Source: Catonella morbi ATCC 51271 (lineage in GTDB: Bacteria; Bacillota; Clostridia; Lachnospirales; Lachnospiraceae). From it: a stretch of 64,000 bases of DNA. The translations under genes and the position numbers were made by a program. Positions 27,279-35,951 of the stretch are shown here, in pieces. The first letter of the stretch is position 1. The number at the start of each line of letters is the position of its first letter. Below the pieces are notes generated by a model, which did no database searches, was not told where the DNA came from, and saw nothing but the letters and a program-made list of their open reading frames with translations. The DNA lies in NCBI RefSeq assembly GCF_000160035.2, contig NZ_KI535370.1, positions 145,159 to 209,158 of the forward strand, written 5' to 3'.

Positions 27279-28553
27279 TCATCTCAAACTCAAAGTCCTG
27301 TTATTATTATAATATTTCCCCGCACGTTTTGCCAGCAACCTGTTCTTATACTCTATTTTCCATGATATATTTAAAAATATCCCTATCTCAAACAGCATAA
27401 TTATAACGGCCGTTCCTCCAAAGCTTATGAAAGGAAGAATAACACCGGTTGAAGGTATAACACTGGTAACCACCAAAATATTCAGCACCACCTGTATACC
27501 TATCTGTGACATTATTCCGACACCTACCAAGGCACCAAACCTGTCTTTGGCATTCATAATGACCACAAACATTCTTATAAGAATAAGCGCAAATAAGAGT
27601 ATAATTGCAAGACCTCCGAATAAACCAAACTCTTCACAAATAATTGTGAAAATCATATCATTGTAGGCCTCCGGAACTCTTCCATACTTCTGTTCACTGC
27701 CGCCAAGTCCCTTGCCAAACAATCCGCCCGATGCTATGGCATACAGTCCCTGTAAAATCTGCTGTCCTTTTTCACTCGTTTCTACATTTTCCAAAATTTC
27801 AAAACGATCACTTCTATATCCACCAAAGAATTTTACTCCGACTTTTACGGCTACCCCTGCAATTCCTGCCAAAACAAAATAAGGCAACGTTTTTTTTGCA
27901 TTAACAAAAATTATAACACCGTATATCGCAGTAACTATTATGGCAGCACTCAGGTTTTCCTTCAGAATCAGAGCAATCAGAGGCGTAACATATAGCATAG
28001 CCTTTATAAAACCCCAAAATGTATTTATCTCTTTTGGCTTTCTTGAACAAATATAAGCACCAAAAATTATAACAACAAACTTTGCCAACTCTGAAGGTTG
28101 AAAGGTAAATCCTCCAACTACCAGCCATCTCCTTGCCCCATTATGTATAGGTGCAAGAAAACTCGTATATCCCTGTAAAACTGTCATCCCTACAAGCAGG
28201 GTTCCGGGCAGAGATATAACAAATGATTTTCTATGTAATAAAGCCCTTAAAAACCTCGGAATAGGTAATTTTACTCTAAATTTAAACCATTTATAATTTA
28301 TAAAAGAAAATAATATCATAAGACCAAATCCGGCTCCTATGGTTATTAACTGTCTCTTTAAAAAATATGTTGATTCAAGATTCTTACTTTTTGCAATATA
28401 TGCACTGGCACTATATATAATTATCAATCCGATTGCACAAGCGAAAAGGATAAGAAAGGCAAGATTAAAATCATAATATCTCATTCCGATTTTACGATTT
28501 TTACTTTTGCCTTTTTTAGTCCTTACCACTTTTTCCATACCATCACCAACCAT
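27279..28553 (-). CDS. ftsW: Septal peptidoglycan glycosyltransferase FtsW
   Basis: A 424-residue SEDS protein with about ten membrane helices and a Lys/Arg-rich start. Family motifs include NGARRWL (about 137-143), QPSELAKF and the late PSTGVILPFISFGG. It polymerises lipid II during septation together with the class B penicillin-binding protein encoded two genes upstream. The first ATG is poorly placed relative to AAGG, and an internal ATG at 28538 is the alternative start. Confidence 0.95.
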   Translation of the reverse strand: MVGDGMEKVVRTKKGKSKNRKIGMRYYDFNLAFLILFACAIGLIIIYSASAYIAKSKNLESTYFLKRQLITIGAGFGLMILFSFINYKWFKFRVKLPIPRFLRALLHRKSFVISLPGTLLVGMTVLQGYTSFLAPIHNGARRWLVVGGFTFQPSELAKFVVIIFGAYICSRKPKEINTFWGFIKAMLYVTPLIALILKENLSAAIIVTAIYGVIIFVNAKKTLPYFVLAGIAGVAVKVGVKFFGGYRSDRFEILENVETSEKGQQILQGLYAIASGGLFGKGLGGSEQKYGRVPEAYNDMIFTIICEEFGLFGGLAIILLFALILIRMFVVIMNAKDRFGALVGVGIMSQIGIQVVLNILVVTSVIPSTGVILPFISFGGTAVIIMLFEIGIFLNISWKIEYKNRLLAKRAGKYYNNNRTLSLR

Positions 28554-28565
28554 CCTTACTCATAT

Positions 28566-29528
28566 CTATAACGCAATAAATCCAACAAAACATAAAATTA
28601 TTGTTACAACAGCAAACATCGCCACAACTCTTGTTTCTTCAAAACCAGAGAGTTCAAAGTGGTGATGAATAGGTGACATTTTGAATATTCTCTTGCCATG
28701 TGTAAGCTTAAAATAACTCACCTGAATCATAACAGATAATATCTCTGCAAGATAAATAAATGCCACTATAATTATAAATAACGGCGCCTTAAGCATAAAA
28801 GCCTGTGCAGCTACAAAGCCGCCAAGCGCGAGTGAACCTGTATCTCCCATAAATACCTTGGCCGGATAAGTGTTAAATATAAGAAAACCAAGCAGTGTTC
28901 CTATCATTATCATAGCCGTATCCGAAACAGGAGAGCCGATTCTTACGGAAAGCACCGCAAAAAACATTGCAATTATAAGCGTTACCGTAGTTGCAAGTCC
29001 ATCAAGTCCATCTGTAAAATTAGCACCGTTCACTGTTCCGAGTACTGTAATAAATACAAATGGTACAAATAATACACCGAGATCCCAAACAACATTTCCC
29101 TTAGTGAAAGGAATTACAATTTTAGTAAGCTCAGGATAGTTATTCATAATAATATAAGCGAATACCGCTGTCAATACAATCTGCAATCCTAACTTCTGCC
29201 AGGCTCTAAGTCCCAGAGAACGTTTTTTGGCAAGCTTGATATAATCATCCAAAAAACCTATGAAGCCAAAACCGGCAGTAAGTAATATTACAGGAAATAA
29301 CTGTGGCTCATTCATCATATATGCAAGCCCTGTGACTGTAAATGCAGCAAGCATAACTATTCCGCCCATAGTCGGTGTGCCTGCCTTTTTTAAATGGCTC
29401 TCCGGTCCTTCTTCCCTTACAAACTGTCCAAACTTCATTTTGTGCAGAACCGGTATAAAAACTGGACAGAGAATTACCGTAAGTATAAATGAAATAAATG
29501 CAGGTAAAAATATACTTAATGAGAACAT
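28566..29528 (-). CDS. mraY: Phospho-N-acetylmuramoyl-pentapeptide transferase
   Basis: A 320-residue membrane enzyme that makes lipid I from UDP-MurNAc-pentapeptide and undecaprenyl phosphate. KAGTPTMGGI (about 47-56), GFLDDYIKL (about 90-98), NFTDGLDGLA (about 170-179) and MSPIHHHFE (near 290) are the conserved catalytic loops. It sits between the penicillin-binding protein and ftsW without intervening mur ligases. Confidence 0.97.
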   Translation of the reverse strand: MFSLSIFLPAFISFILTVILCPVFIPVLHKMKFGQFVREEGPESHLKKAGTPTMGGIVMLAAFTVTGLAYMMNEPQLFPVILLTAGFGFIGFLDDYIKLAKKRSLGLRAWQKLGLQIVLTAVFAYIIMNNYPELTKIVIPFTKGNVVWDLGVLFVPFVFITVLGTVNGANFTDGLDGLATTVTLIIAMFFAVLSVRIGSPVSDTAMIMIGTLLGFLIFNTYPAKVFMGDTGSLALGGFVAAQAFMLKAPLFIIIVAFIYLAEILSVMIQVSYFKLTHGKRIFKMSPIHHHFELSGFEETRVVAMFAVVTIILCFVGFIAL

Positions 29529-29533
29529 TTTAA

Positions 29534-31432
29534 TTACTCCTTAACTTTTTCTGGATAAACACCGAGAACCTTAAATACTTTTTCTACAACCTCATGAGCC
29601 AGTGCAGATGCTATTCCTGTGGCCGTCTGATCTGCTATATGAGGCTGATCCACAACCACATAAACTACAGCTTGCGGATTATCATAAGGCGCACAGCCTA
29701 TGAAAGACAGAACATAATTGGTCTCCGATCTTACCATTTTTCCGTTTACATTATCCAGTTTCTGTGCAGTTCCTGTCTTACCGGCAAGTTTATAACCGGC
29801 TGTTTTGGCTCTCCAGCCCGTACCGTTTTCAACTGTTTCATAAAGGGCTTTCTGTATAAATTCAGCAGTATCCTTTGTCACAGTCTTCTTCATAACTACC
29901 GGTTCATTCTTCTCAACTACAACTCCTGCATCATTTACCAATTCTTTTACAAGATGCGGTTTATAGTATGTCCCTCCGTTTACAATGGATGAAAAACCCG
30001 CTGCCATCTGGATCATTGTCACAGATACTCCCTGTCCAAAGCTGCTGGTTGCAAGTTCTACAGGGTTTAACTGTTCCTCATTATAAGCAAGACCTGTTGT
30101 CTCTCCCGGATAATCTATTCCTGTTCTGCTGCCTATTCCAAACAGATTCTGATATCTCGCAAAATCTTTTTTGCCAAGTTTTCTTACAATCTGCATCATT
30201 ACATCATTACAGGACTGTTCCAGACTTTTTGATAAAGATATCATTCCATGTCCGTCCCTTTTTACACAACGTATTCTTCTGTCCATAACATCTTCGAAGC
30301 CGTCACAGTAAAATGTATCATTCTGTTTAATTACATTTTTTTCAAGGCAGGCCGCTACAGTAAACGGTTTAAAAGTTGAACCCGGTTCAAATATATCGCT
30401 GGTGCAGTAATTTTTCCATATACGGCTTAATTCTTCCAACTTCCTGTCTTCATTCATGGCATCTATTTCAGACTGTTTGAAATATGGGCTCAGATCTCTC
30501 GGATTATTTAAATCATAACCTTTGTTTGAAGCCATAACATAAATCTCACCATTGTTTGGATTCATAACAATAATACCTACATTTTGGGCACCTTCGGTTT
30601 TCTGATAATTTGCGATTATATCCTCTGTAAGCTTCTGTGCATCGGAATCTATTGTTGTTACAATATTTAATCCGTTTTTAGCTTCAATTTCGGTTTCCTC
30701 CAACTCTAAATTAGAGTTAAAGTAACCATATCTTACACCATTTTTTCCATTCAGCTTTGAATTGTAATATCCCTCTATCCCCCATTCAGCAGTATCTCCT
30801 GAGTAAGTAAAACCGACAACATCGCTGGCTACAGTTTTCAAAGGATAGGTTCTTTTGTAGTAACCCTCAAAATTATAGCCCATTACCATATCTTTGGCTG
30901 TATCTTCTTTTTCCTTCTTGGTATCTCTTTTATTAAATTCATTTACAGCCGCAACAAATTTCTCTTTCTCATCAAAACTTATTTCTTTTTTTACTACCTG
31001 ATACATTGAATCAGGATTCTTTTCAATTATCTGTTTAAGCTCATCCGCAGAAATACCAAAATATTCGCTTGCAAATTTAATAGTAGGCTCTTTATAATCC
31101 TCTTCTTTAGCTAAGATTATTTTTGGCTCTAAAACAAAATTATACACCAAAACAGACTTGGCAAGAGCTACGCCACGTCTGTCCAGTATATCTCCTCTTT
31201 TTGCTATTATAGGATTGCTGCTGTAAGTCTGCTGTGATAAATATTTCTTTTTATATCCGTCTCCCTTTCCATGTGCTACATTTATTACTGCGATAGATAT
31301 TCCCACAAAGGCTAAAGCAAATATTCCGGCTGTCATTAAAATCTTTTTCTTAATTGTCATTCCACGCTTTTTACGTGTATTTTTCCTGCCGGCTCTCCGC
31401 CGTCTATCAGTATTGTTTACTCTTCCCGACAT
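29534..31432 (-). CDS. Class B penicillin-binding protein (FtsI/PBP2B type)
   Basis: A 632-residue septal transpeptidase with a very basic cytoplasmic start and one membrane helix (about 29-49). The dimerisation domain opens with AKRGDILDRRG. The transpeptidase active-site motifs are STFK in EPGSTFKPF (about 363), SCN (near 416), and KTGTAQ (about 555). It ends soon after, without PASTA repeats. It cross-links septal wall with FtsW. SpoVD-type paralogues share this layout, so the name is left generic. Confidence 0.94.
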   Translation of the reverse strand: MSGRVNNTDRRRRAGRKNTRKKRGMTIKKKILMTAGIFALAFVGISIAVINVAHGKGDGYKKKYLSQQTYSSNPIIAKRGDILDRRGVALAKSVLVYNFVLEPKIILAKEEDYKEPTIKFASEYFGISADELKQIIEKNPDSMYQVVKKEISFDEKEKFVAAVNEFNKRDTKKEKEDTAKDMVMGYNFEGYYKRTYPLKTVASDVVGFTYSGDTAEWGIEGYYNSKLNGKNGVRYGYFNSNLELEETEIEAKNGLNIVTTIDSDAQKLTEDIIANYQKTEGAQNVGIIVMNPNNGEIYVMASNKGYDLNNPRDLSPYFKQSEIDAMNEDRKLEELSRIWKNYCTSDIFEPGSTFKPFTVAACLEKNVIKQNDTFYCDGFEDVMDRRIRCVKRDGHGMISLSKSLEQSCNDVMMQIVRKLGKKDFARYQNLFGIGSRTGIDYPGETTGLAYNEEQLNPVELATSSFGQGVSVTMIQMAAGFSSIVNGGTYYKPHLVKELVNDAGVVVEKNEPVVMKKTVTKDTAEFIQKALYETVENGTGWRAKTAGYKLAGKTGTAQKLDNVNGKMVRSETNYVLSFIGCAPYDNPQAVVYVVVDQPHIADQTATGIASALAHEVVEKVFKVLGVYPEKVKE

Positions 31433-31440
31433 TATAACTC

Positions 31441-31992
31441 CTATTCGGCATTAACTACTCTTAATATCTTCTCAATAAGGCTCAATGATTCATTCCCCTT
31501 TAGGTCACCATACTGCCTTACATAGCCGTTAGTCACACTTTTATATGTCACCACCTGATTTTCATAAGGATATACCATGCCATACTTTTCAATAGCCACT
31601 TTCCTTATATTTTCCAAATCAATGTCATTATACAAAGCGTTTTCAATATTATCATTTGTTATTTTAAGACTGTTTACTTCCCTGTTTATAGCCCTGGTCT
31701 CAATTTCAGTCTGCTTAACTTCATTGTAAACCCTTATATAGCCTATACTGATAACCACAAGCAAAGCCGCTACAATCATAAAGCCTGCAAAGCCAAAAAA
31801 ATCAATGGAAGGTGCAGCCCCCATACCGGCATATCTTTCTATTTGCTTTTTAGGTGCCTTTACTGTTTCCGGCTGTCTTTCCGGCAAATATCTTCTTTTA
31901 GGGAGAGCACTACTCCTTACATTTAATGCCATCGAGCCATTGGTCAGACTTCTGTCTCTTTTTATACTTCTTACATTTCTTTTTTCACTCAT
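31441..31992 (-). CDS. ftsL: FtsL-like septum protein
   Basis: A 183-residue bitopic protein. A basic cytoplasmic region of about 75 residues is followed by a helix ([18 protein letters not shown]) and a short coiled coil ([16 protein letters not shown]). It ends in the FtsL-type motif [14 protein letters not shown] 31992 overlaps the rsmH stop (ATGAGTGA), so the two are coupled. The frame is open further upstream inside rsmH, but I regard that as unused. Primary sequence is poorly conserved, so position in the cluster carries much of the call. Confidence 0.85.
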   Translation of the reverse strand: MSEKRNVRSIKRDRSLTNGSMALNVRSSALPKRRYLPERQPETVKAPKKQIERYAGMGAAPSIDFFGFAGFMIVAALLVVISIGYIRVYNEVKQTEIETRAINREVNSLKITNDNIENALYNDIDLENIRKVAIEKYGMVYPYENQVVTYKSVTNGYVRQYGDLKGNESLSLIEKILRVVNAE

Positions 31993-32947
31993 TCTCTTCT
32001 CTCTTTCTGACAAAGATTCTAAGTTTAGAACTCTTTGCTCTCGGATTCCTTTCCGTTTCCTCATCAGACGGTATTAAAGGTTTTCTCGAAGCTACAAACC
32101 CTTTTGATTTTTTGCCGCAAACACATATTGGAAAATCAGGCGGGCAGGTGCAAGGTGACTCTGCTTTCTTAAAAGCGGATTTTACGATTCTGTCCTCCAA
32201 AGAATGAAAAGCAATAACTGCCATTCTTCCTCCGTCCGAAAGTATATCCAGCATCCCTTCGATCGATTCCTCCAAAACTCCGAGCTCCCTGTTAAGCTCT
32301 ATTCTGATAGCCTGAAAGGTACGCTTTGCGGGATGCCCTCCGGTCAGTCTGTATTTTACGGGAATTGCCGATTTAATAATCTCTGCCAATTCTCCGGTGG
32401 TTTCAACCGGTTTATTTTCTCTGAAATCTATTATTTTAGCTACGATTTTAGCAGCAAATCTATCTTCTCCATAATCCCTTATTATACGGGTGAGTTCAGC
32501 CTGACTGTAATAGTTCACTATATCTCTGGCAGTCTTTTCCTGCCTTCTGTCCATTCTCATATCAAGAAGGGCATCTTCCATATATGAAAAGCCTCTTTCC
32601 GCATTGTCAAGCTGATGAGAAGAAACTCCCAAATCTAAGAGTATTCCATCTACCTGTTCTATGCCTAAACTTTGCAATACACTCACCATCTGAGCATAAT
32701 TGCTTCTTACTATAATAACTCTGTCACCAAACTCCGAAAGTCTGGCACCGGCAGCCTTTATTGCAGCCTCATCCTGATCTATACCAATCAGTCTTCCGCC
32801 ACTTACAAGCCTTTTAGCAATTTCATAAGAATGACCTCCGCCACCCAAAGTTCCGTCTACATATATTCCGTTTGGCTTTATGTCCAGTCCCTCTATAACC
32901 TCTTCCAGCATTATGGGAATATGTTTAAACTCTATGTTTTCACTCAT
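31985..32947 (-). CDS. rsmH: 16S rRNA (cytosine-1402 N4)-methyltransferase RsmH
   Basis: A 320-residue SAM-dependent methyltransferase. HIPIMLEEV near the start, then [12 protein letters not shown] (SAM loop), [15 protein letters not shown] and [16 protein letters not shown] are all hallmark segments. The C-terminus has [10 protein letters not shown] and the Cys-rich [16 protein letters not shown] 32947 is chosen with GGAGG nine bases upstream. A closer ATG at 32953 has only three bases of spacing, and the GTG at 32974 has none. It fine-tunes the ribosomal P site. Confidence 0.96.
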   Translation of the reverse strand: MSENIEFKHIPIMLEEVIEGLDIKPNGIYVDGTLGGGGHSYEIAKRLVSGGRLIGIDQDEAAIKAAGARLSEFGDRVIIVRSNYAQMVSVLQSLGIEQVDGILLDLGVSSHQLDNAERGFSYMEDALLDMRMDRRQEKTARDIVNYYSQAELTRIIRDYGEDRFAAKIVAKIIDFRENKPVETTGELAEIIKSAIPVKYRLTGGHPAKRTFQAIRIELNRELGVLEESIEGMLDILSDGGRMAVIAFHSLEDRIVKSAFKKAESPCTCPPDFPICVCGKKSKGFVASRKPLIPSDEETERNPRAKSSKLRIFVRKREENE

Positions 32948-33023
32948 AAACATATTCCTCCTTTCAAATAACACCCTCTATAATCAGCCTTATCTTAATA
33001 TTTCTTCATTCAGTTTAGAAGCA

Positions 33024-33458
33024 TCACATAAAATTCAGATTGTATTCTGCAAGGCGTTCCGCTATTTCATTGATGTCTCCAAATTCCGCATTATTATTGT
33101 CCCAAAGCTCTTTATCCCATATTTCTATTTTTCCCATCATTCCGACTATCATAACATTCTTTTCAATATTTACCTTTTCACGAAGTGTTGCAGGCAACAG
33201 TGTTCTTCCCTGTTTATCTATCTCGCTCTCAACCGCAGAAGCCAAAAAATATCTCTGCAATGCTCTGCTGTCCTTGTCTCCTCTGAGAGTAGAGAGCTGG
33301 TTGACAAAATCCTCCCATTTATTCATGGGATACATATATAAACAGCCGTCAAGTCCGAAAGTGATAATGAATTTTTCTCCAAGTTCTTCTCTGAACTTGG
33401 AAGGAACGATGAGCCTGCCCTTAGCGTCTACTGTATGCTCATAAGAACCGGTAAACAT
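33024..33458 (-). CDS. mraZ: Transcriptional regulator MraZ
   Basis: A 144-residue AbrB-fold protein with two copies of the DNA-binding half: MFTGSYEHTVDAKGRLIVPS with KFREELG, and EIDKQGRTLLPATLRE. MraZ binds repeated boxes in its own promoter and tunes the division cluster. ATG 33458 follows GGAGGAGG. Three AAAGTGG boxes and a promoter lie just upstream. Confidence 0.97.
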   Translation of the reverse strand: MFTGSYEHTVDAKGRLIVPSKFREELGEKFIITFGLDGCLYMYPMNKWEDFVNQLSTLRGDKDSRALQRYFLASAVESEIDKQGRTLLPATLREKVNIEKNVMIVGMMGKIEIWDKELWDNNNAEFGDINEIAERLAEYNLNFM

Positions 33459-33481
33459 AAGAACACCTCCTCCCTTTTAAA

Positions 33482-33519
33482 CCACTTTCTATATCTTAGT
33501 CACCACTTTACTCCACTTT
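33482..33519 (-). promoter_or_regulatory. MraZ-binding boxes
   Basis: AAAGTGG occurs three times on the minus strand, at 33513-33519, 33503-33509 and 33482-33488. The spacings are 10 and 21 bases, so all lie on one face of the helix. They sit just downstream of the mraZ promoter. Known MraZ boxes are GTGG-containing direct repeats at about 10-base period, and the AAAGTGG form recalls those of Mollicutes. Confidence 0.75.
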
Positions 33520-33525
33520 TGTTAC

Positions 33526-33554
33526 ATTTTATTATAAATTTAACATTTTTGCAA
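33526..33554 (-). promoter_or_regulatory. Promoter of the mraZ division cluster
   Basis: TTGCAA (33549-33554) and TAAAAT (33526-33531) are separated by 17 bases on the minus strand. The start point would fall at or just before the first MraZ box. Confidence 0.65.
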
Positions 33555-33591
33555 CAATACACATGTTCTGTTATAAGCATTTTAAAATACA

Positions 33592-33634
33592 AAAAAGCCC
33601 TCAATCCCTTATTTTAAGGGAATTTGAAGACTTT
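33592..33634 (-). terminator. Terminator after lgt
   Basis: A long stem built from TTCAAATTCCCTTA and TAAGGGATTGAGGGC, followed on the minus strand by six T. It separates the ychF-lgt transcript from the mraZ promoter. Confidence 0.75.
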
Positions 33635-33653
33635 CTGTTTCTTAAATAATTAT

Positions 33654-34529
33654 TTATTTTTTTATTTTTTTCTTAAAAGTAATCCTCTTATATACTATTA
33701 TAATTGTGCTTATTATAAATAATGAGAACGCCAATACCTGTGATACGGCTATTCCTGTATTACCGATAGTAAGCTGATCTGTTCTCAGTCCTTCTATAAA
33801 TGCTCTTCCAAGACCATAGCCGCCCATGTAAATCAGGAAAAGTTCACCCTCAAACTTCTTATGTTTTGTATATATCAGTATTATTATAAGAATAAACAAA
33901 TTCCAAACCGATTCATACAGGAAGGTAGGGTGTACCTGAACAAAGCCGACATAACCTCCTTCTTCCGCCATTTCAAGCATCTTCCTCGTTATTGCATTTT
34001 GTGAAACATCATAGGTAGAAAGACGCATTGCCAGCAAATTATTAGTGTAATCACCAAAAGCTTCTCTGTTAAAGAAGTTTCCCCAGCGTCCTATAATCTG
34101 TCCCGTTAGAAGTCCTGCACAGGCAGTATCTGCAAGCAAAGTAAACTTCATTTTCTTAATTTTTGAGTATACAAAGGCTGTAGCTACACCACCTATAACA
34201 CCTCCGTAAATAGCAAGTCCGCCTGCTCTCAGATTAAATATCTGTACAAGATCATCCTTATAATCATCCCAAGAAAATACCACATAGTATATTCTTGCCC
34301 CAATTATGGAAATAATTACCGCATACATGGCAAAGTCAAGATAAACTTCCTTATCCTGACCGGTTCTGGTTGCCTGAAAACTTGCAACTATATAACCCAG
34401 GGCTATACCTATTCCTATTATTATTCCATAAAAAGCTATATCAAACCTTCCAAACACAGATATACTCTTAGGAAGATTCTCAATTGTTATACCAAGATTT
34501 GGAAAAGAAATCGCATCTAATGCAAACAT
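33654..34529 (-). CDS. lgt: Prolipoprotein diacylglyceryl transferase
   Basis: A 291-residue membrane enzyme that attaches diacylglycerol to the lipobox cysteine of lipoproteins. The Lgt signature GRWGNFFNREAFG is at about 140-152. HPTFLYESVWN (about 192-202) and GGYGLGRAFIEGLRTDQ near 245 are also conserved. ATG 34529 has AAGGAG seven bases upstream and is preferred to TTG 34535. It follows ychF after 11 bases. Lipoproteins elsewhere in the window (Tp47-like, importer binding protein, DUF4846) would be its substrates. Confidence 0.97.
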   Translation of the reverse strand: MFALDAISFPNLGITIENLPKSISVFGRFDIAFYGIIIGIGIALGYIVASFQATRTGQDKEVYLDFAMYAVIISIIGARIYYVVFSWDDYKDDLVQIFNLRAGGLAIYGGVIGGVATAFVYSKIKKMKFTLLADTACAGLLTGQIIGRWGNFFNREAFGDYTNNLLAMRLSTYDVSQNAITRKMLEMAEEGGYVGFVQVHPTFLYESVWNLFILIIILIYTKHKKFEGELFLIYMGGYGLGRAFIEGLRTDQLTIGNTGIAVSQVLAFSLFIISTIIIVYKRITFKKKIKK

Positions 34530-34540
34530 AGGCAATCTCC

Positions 34541-35638
34541 TTATACATTAAAGCGGAAAAGAACTATGTCTCCGTCATTCATAACATATTCCTTGCCCTC
34601 ACTTCTTACAAGTCCCTTTTCTTTAGCAGCGGCCATACTTCCGCAAGCTATAAGATTATCATAGCTGACTACCTCTGCCCTGATAAATCCGCGTTCAAAA
34701 TCTGTATGAATTTTTCCCGCCGCCTGAGGAGCCTTGGTGCCGGCTGTTATAGTCCAGGCCTTAGTCTCCATTTCTCCTGCCGTAATGTAGCTTATAAGTC
34801 CAAGAAGCTTATAACTTGCTTTTATTAACTTCTCAAGACCTGACTCAGAAAGTCCCAAGTCCTCCAAAAAGCTCTTTTTATCCTCATCATCAAGCTCTGA
34901 TATTTCCTGTTCTATCTGTGCGCATACCACAAATACCTCTGAGCCTTCTTTTGCAGCTATATCTCTTACTTCTTTTACATACTGATTGTTTGCTCCGTCA
35001 TCAGCCAAGTCATCATCCTTTACATTTGCCGCATAAATGACAGGCTTTGCTGTAAGGAGATTGTATTCAGCAAAGAATTTTTCTTCGTCCTCATCTTCTC
35101 TTTCAAAAGCCTTTGCAAGATTGCCGGCTTCAAGGAAAGCCATTAGCCTTACTATCATATCAAGTTCTTTTTTGTATATCTTATCCGCACTTACAGACTT
35201 AGCTACCCTGCTTTTTCTTCTTTCAAGCACTTCTATATCGGCAAATATAAGCTCAAGATTAATAGTCTCTATGTCTCTGCCAGGTGAAATAGAACCTTCT
35301 ACATGGATAATATTGGTATCCTCAAAGCATCTTACTACGTGAACTATAGCATCTACTTCTCTTATATTTGCAAGGAACTGGTTTCCAAGTCCTTCTCCCT
35401 TGGATGCTCCCTTTACAAGTCCCGCTATATCTACAAATTCAATAGCCGCAGGCACTATTCTGCCCGAATTATGCATCTTTCCAAGCACATTAAGGCGTTC
35501 ATCAGGTACCGCAACCACGCCTACATTCGGATCAATGGTACAGAATGGGTAGTTTGCCGATTCAGCCCCCGCCTTGGTTAATGAGTTAAATAATGTACTT
35601 TTGCCTACATTCGGCAGGCCTACGATTCCCAGTTTCAT
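34541..35638 (-). CDS. ychF: Ribosome-associated OBG-type ATPase/GTPase YchF
   Basis: A 365-residue P-loop protein. The Walker A motif GLPNVGKSTLFN is at residues 6-17, DIAGLVKGAS is the G3 region, and a coiled coil lies at about 130-190. The C-terminal TGS-like domain includes TAGTKAPQAAGKIHTDFERG. YchF prefers ATP over GTP and is linked to stress and translation control. It is first in a two-gene transcript with lgt. Confidence 0.96.
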   Translation of the reverse strand: MKLGIVGLPNVGKSTLFNSLTKAGAESANYPFCTIDPNVGVVAVPDERLNVLGKMHNSGRIVPAAIEFVDIAGLVKGASKGEGLGNQFLANIREVDAIVHVVRCFEDTNIIHVEGSISPGRDIETINLELIFADIEVLERRKSRVAKSVSADKIYKKELDMIVRLMAFLEAGNLAKAFEREDEDEEKFFAEYNLLTAKPVIYAANVKDDDLADDGANNQYVKEVRDIAAKEGSEVFVVCAQIEQEISELDDEDKKSFLEDLGLSESGLEKLIKASYKLLGLISYITAGEMETKAWTITAGTKAPQAAGKIHTDFERGFIRAEVVSYDNLIACGSMAAAKEKGLVRSEGKEYVMNDGDIVLFRFNV

Positions 35639-35765
35639 ATATATTATATCTCCTTCGATTTTTCTTTGTTTTACGGGCTTTCTGTGGCATCAGCCACTAA
35701 GTCAATTTCCCTATTTTTTCAGCATCTGTTGTAGTAATATAAAATATGCTAAATATAACTTATTT

Positions 35766-35794
35766 ATTATACCATTTTAATTTTTATTTCACAA
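35766..35794 (-). promoter_or_regulatory. Promoter of ychF-lgt
   Basis: TTGTGA (35789-35794) and TATAAT (35766-35771) are 17 bases apart on the minus strand. The start point is near 35759, giving a leader of about 120 bases that includes the small hairpin GTGGC-tgat-GCCAC. Confidence 0.65.
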
Positions 35795-35833
35795 TAGTTT
35801 TGGTTTTTCATATTATCTCAGACTTTTATATTG

Positions 35834-35886
35834 TATGCTTTTTGCATATATTTTTTAGTGAAGTAATTTTATATGCAAAATACATA
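35834..35886. promoter_or_regulatory. Inverted repeat upstream of the HTH/repeat gene
   Basis: TATGCTTTTTGCATATA (35834-35850) and TATATGCAAAATACATA (35870-35886) are inverted copies matching at 15 of 17 positions, with 19 bases between. They lie just before TATAAT at 35923-35928, the likely -10 of the gene at 35952. They may be an autoregulatory operator. The rest of this 313-base gap shows only the ychF promoter. Confidence 0.45.
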
Positions 35887-35951
35887 TACCAAATAGATAT
35901 ATCTTTTTAATATAGGTGTAAGTATAATACTGTTATAAGGAGGTAAAAATC

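Noticed and set aside
31993..32064. 24-residue N-terminal extension of FtsL
   Set aside because: It lies inside rsmH and lacks a ribosome site. The ATG at 31992 overlapping the rsmH stop is more plausible.
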